Origin: Albula goreensis
Taxonomy: Eukaryota > Chordata > Actinopteri > Albuliformes > Albulidae
Reading direction: 5' to 3'
Length of the DNA stretch: 64,000 nt
Assembly: GCA_022829145.1 (NCBI GenBank)
Contig: CM040744.1
Location: 11,931,218-11,995,217, forward strand
Both the position numbers and the translations under genes were made by a program. Below are positions 60,720-64,000 of the stretch, piece after piece; the first letter of the stretch is position 1, and each line of letters starts with the position of its first letter. Below the pieces are notes generated by a model. That model saw only the letters and a program-made list of their open reading frames with translations. It did not search any database and was not told where the DNA came from.

Positions 60720-62610
60720 GTCAAGCCAGAGGGGATGTGCAGAAGATGAGAAAGAAGAAGAGAAACAGGACATTGCTCCACGTTCTCCTCCAAGCTATGG
60801 AATGCCAGTGCTCAGTGGTTTCCCAGTTCACTTTGAGGGATTGGCACTTGAAGATTGAGTTGTGGCCATTAAAACATCCACACTAAAGGAACACTAGATT
60901 GATGCTTTCATGGAGAATCTCCAAGGCCAATCCACGGCCACAGTTAAACGCCAAGACATTAACAGATTTTACTAAGCTCTGTGCAGTGAAAAGTTCCTAT
61001 TAGGGTGAGTATTACAGACCTTTATGAAAGGGTCCAGAAAACTCATTCAAAAGCATTTGCTCATGATCTTCATGAGAGGCTACAGTGTACTGGGTGGGAT
61101 AACCTGTCCTGAATCTCCAGCTCAAGCATCAGTTTAACAGTACCACTGGTAATGGGTCTTCATGATTCTCCAGTGGGAGGTGAAACAGAAGTTTAAAGAT
61201 GGTGCAACACTTAAGGCCTTATGGAAATAACCCAGTGAGAAAACAATATATGACCCTGCTGCAGATCTGAAAGGTAAGGTTAGAGGAACGGTTGCTCCTT
61301 ATGCTGCCATCAGTACTACAGATACAGATACTTTGATCTTAGAATCTCTCCAAAGAGCAGAATCTCGCTGCACATCAATAGCCCAATTAAGGAGTCTCTC
61401 AAACCACACTCAACACAGAGGGACCTGACATGAACCTTTTACACAGGCCAACAACAAGTACTGCCAAGTGACGAACAACGTCACCCTATTTGTTTTGGAT
61501 GCTGGGCAAGAGCTGAGGAAATATCAGCTCAAGCTCTACAAGTACGATTAAGGGAAATGAAGATGTACCACCGAATGTAAATATGTGGCCGAATCACGGT
61601 CCACAAATGCAAACAACACACGACTGTTTAGGAAGTTCCCCTTCAAAAATGCTGCACTTTTGACAGAGATTTTGGGGACCGTTGAACTTTAGAAGTAGAA
61701 ATTAGTAGAGCCTAGGCTAAATGCTCATTGTAGCCAGTTACAAAGTTACAGCTGTCACAGAGTCATTCATCAAATAAACTAAAACTAAGAGCCAGACCAC
61801 ACTGCTGCATGGTATTAGTTAGATGGCTTTACTGAGGCAAATTGGTTTTGAAAACACTTTGATCACTTTTGGATCAAATACTCAAGTGACCTGTCTCCTT
61901 ATCCATTGCTGTCCCATCTCAACAATGACAACAAGAAAGGCATAGAACATGATAATCTGGCACATTCTGGTGACCAGTTACGGTTAATAGATAACTGCCA
62001 TGACCAAAAGATTGTTGTAAGAATGCAAGCCAAATGACTTTGGGGTTCATGTCAGCAGTTGTAGGGGCAGAGGTGTGTGCCTCCTCAAGTGATTCATGAA
62101 TTCAAAAAGAAATGAATAAATGAGTGTACCAGGTTGCTAGTTCATTATCATCACCAGAGATCTTCATAAGAGAAAACATCTGAGAATATGCGATATTGCT
62201 GTGACTACCCAAAGCTAGGTTTAAAGAGATATAAGGATAATTTTCCTTTGCCTTGGGTGAAAGAATCATTTATTGCCATGGGAAATGCAAAGTTTATTTC
62301 AGCAATGAATCTTGGTGGGTGGTTCCAGTTTCCTGTATCAGAAAAAGGGTCATTTACTGACTGGTTTCACCTCACCCTTGGTATTTTTGAATAGACTAGA
62401 ATTCAATTTGGTCTCTGCAATACCAAGCACATTTTTGAGAGGCGTATACAGCAGACATTTAGTAACCATGTGAGATGTTGTTTATCTAACATGATGTCAT
62501 TGTTATGTTTTCTCGTGACGTTACAATCACACAGAGGAGTTAAACAAAGTATTCAAACAAGCACAAAAACATAGGTTCAAGCTATTCAAGTACCACCAAG
62601 GCAAAGGCCT
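60720..62610 (+). mobile_element. Ty3/gypsy-type LTR retrotransposon fossil, partial
   Basis: A decayed plus-strand fossil. A gag-like region is suggested at about 60800-61450, a doubtful protease-side region follows, and a clear reverse transcriptase region lies at about 62180-62610, with blocks typical of Ty3/gypsy (KDNFPLP, and later FGLCN). RNase H, integrase and both LTRs were not recognised. It is broken many times (well over ten) and looks old. Limits are approximate. Confidence 0.7.
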
Positions 62611-62704
62611 TCTCTGAAACCAATCAAGGACGTCAGACACATAACTGTGTTTAAGCACTACAGCTATAGCTTTGATGCTAATTTTGCTCACATTCTGAAA
62701 CCCC

Positions 62705-62965
62705 TTAACCCTTTTAACTTGAATGATGAATTTTGAATCAGAAATTACCCCCTGTAGGTTCAGTGTAATACATTTCTTATTTCATAACACAGAAAGATAA
62801 TTTTATTAAAGAACTAGGTTCGCATATGATGTTTTTTAATGGTTCAAATTTTGATACCACAGCGTATAGTGTTTAGTTGATGAGCTACGCTACACTACGT
62901 CTATGGCCTGTGGTGCAAGCTGCTGAGGCAGCATCTCAGTATCACCATGGACGAGAAAGGGTTAA
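62705..62965. mobile_element. Candidate piggyBac-like MITE with TTAA target duplications
   Basis: TTAA at 62705-62708 is followed directly by CCCTTTT. At the other end AAAGGG (62956-62961) is followed by TTAA (62962-62965). The piggyBac superfamily inserts at TTAA and has ends beginning CCC. The 253-base interior has no coding capacity, and the inverted match is only six bases long. It lies just past the Ty3/gypsy fossil. Confidence 0.45.
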
Positions 62966-62969
62966 GGCC

Positions 62970-64000
62970 GGCATCCTTAGTCCTCTAGTTCTCCATCTGC
63001 AAGATTTGTGAACTGATCATACGTTGAGTTCTTGTCCCTGTAGTGGTGTGGGCATTATGTGATTGGTGTCTTCTCTGCAGTGTGGAAAAGAGGTGAGGGA
63101 TAGTCTCCATATGAATCAGAGGTTCACATGAGCATGTCCATCTTGTCCTGACTTGTTCGGTGATGTACAGTAGCTCAGGTGGAAAAAAATGTGATAAAAA
63201 GGCGAGATATTTGGGGCTTCGAGAAAATGACAGCCATCTCATAGCATCTTTGTACTGGGTTTAAATTAGGTGAAGCAGTTATACAATCATCCCTGTTGGA
63301 GCAGATTGTCTACATTCCTAGTGTGCTCCTGGTCTAGTGTGCTTCAAAAATATTTCGGGACAGTTATTGAACAGGTTTAATTGGTATTTGTTATGACATA
63401 CCTTGTTATTATAATTGACTGCAATTATAAGGTTAAAATAAAGCTTATTGGATGTTCTGTACATTTGTTTCTGTCCATAACTCCGTTTAGCTTGTTACTG
63501 CAGGTGATGCGTAATGATGGCCAAATCAGCTTATGGGGTATGAGGCGATACATAGCAGCTGCACTGCATGTAATTGCTGCCAAAATTTCAGTTCAATATT
63601 CAGTGTTGTAGAATTTCTCCCATAATGGGTTAAGCTGCATATGAAATAATGAAGAGATATCATACGTCTCAGCACAGCAGCATTCGCAAAGTACTCCCAA
63701 TGTCTTAGGATGTATGGTTTAATGATTTCTGGAGCCCTCATTAGAGAGAGAGATTGAACGTATTATGACAGCTCTGTCAAAAATAATCTGGCGGTTGACG
63801 CTGAGTGTTTTCTCGCGCCCGTGCAGGAAGGTGCCTGTGCAAGTGCAGTGTGACCTTCCTCTCTTTTCACTGATTCTGAAAATGCGTGTGTCATCTGTTT
63901 TGGCAATATGGAGGGGTAACGATGGCATTCGTTGAGCTGCTTTGACAACCCGGGAGTCAAAAATTGAGGCAAACGCGTGGGACGCATGCTTAAACTGTAT
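62970..64000. other. Intergenic DNA, conserved-looking right end
   Basis: No gene recognised. At 63766-63779 TGACAGCTCTGTCA places two Meis/TGIF-type TGACAG half-sites in inverted orientation with a two-base spacer. The last 280 bases are of mixed composition with CpGs and look like constrained noncoding DNA that continues past the window. Confidence 0.4.

Overview
This is vertebrate chromosomal DNA holding the 3' half of one protein-coding gene, setbp1 (SET-binding protein 1), and about 46 kb of gene-poor flank. The protein segment keeps the hallmark blocks of human SETBP1 as I remember it: AT-hooks, the DSGIGT degron, a DHYY HCF-1-binding motif, an HKHK tract and the SET-binding C-terminal part. 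It is clearly not mammalian: the mammalian polyproline stretch is absent and the N-terminal third is diverged. Very long CA/TG microsatellites, Tc1/mariner remnants, a palindromic MITE and a Ty3/gypsy fossil suggest a ray-finned fish. Species cannot be fixed from the sequence alone.

Layout: 1-769, end of an upstream intron; 770-4211, the giant setbp1 exon (about 1147 codons); 4212-13032, an 8.8 kb phase-1 intron with a (CA)43 microsatellite, a G-quadruplex motif and a CpG-rich patch; 13033-13574, the last coding exon; 13575 to about 18050, an AT-rich 3' UTR of about 4.5 kb with Pumilio-type motifs, a MITE and overlapping AATAAA signals. The remaining 46 kb has no convincing protein-coding gene. 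It holds a degraded Tc1-like element (about 20.69-21.47 kb), a second Tc1/mariner fragment (36.54-36.73 kb), a SINE/MITE-like patch (24.54-24.84 kb), a T-rich insertion of unknown class (32.15-32.76 kb), a Ty3/gypsy fossil (60.72-62.61 kb), a TTAA-flanked piggyBac-like MITE (62.7-62.97 kb) and several microsatellites. It also holds islands that look like conserved regulatory DNA (near 18.6, 30.2-30.6, 35.2-35.6, 41.6-42.3, 51.2-51.8 and 63.7-64.0 kb) and a few exon-like sites that could belong to noncoding RNAs.

The best leads are: the altered C-terminus and missing middle exon of setbp1; an extra GRPR AT-hook-like motif; repeated GTTGCCATGG (RFX X-box-like) words in the flank; an intronic patch without CpG depletion; and exon-like sites in the desert. 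I see no operon, CRISPR array, tRNA or rRNA gene. I found no clearly new biological system. Comparisons with human SETBP1 are from memory, not from an alignment.
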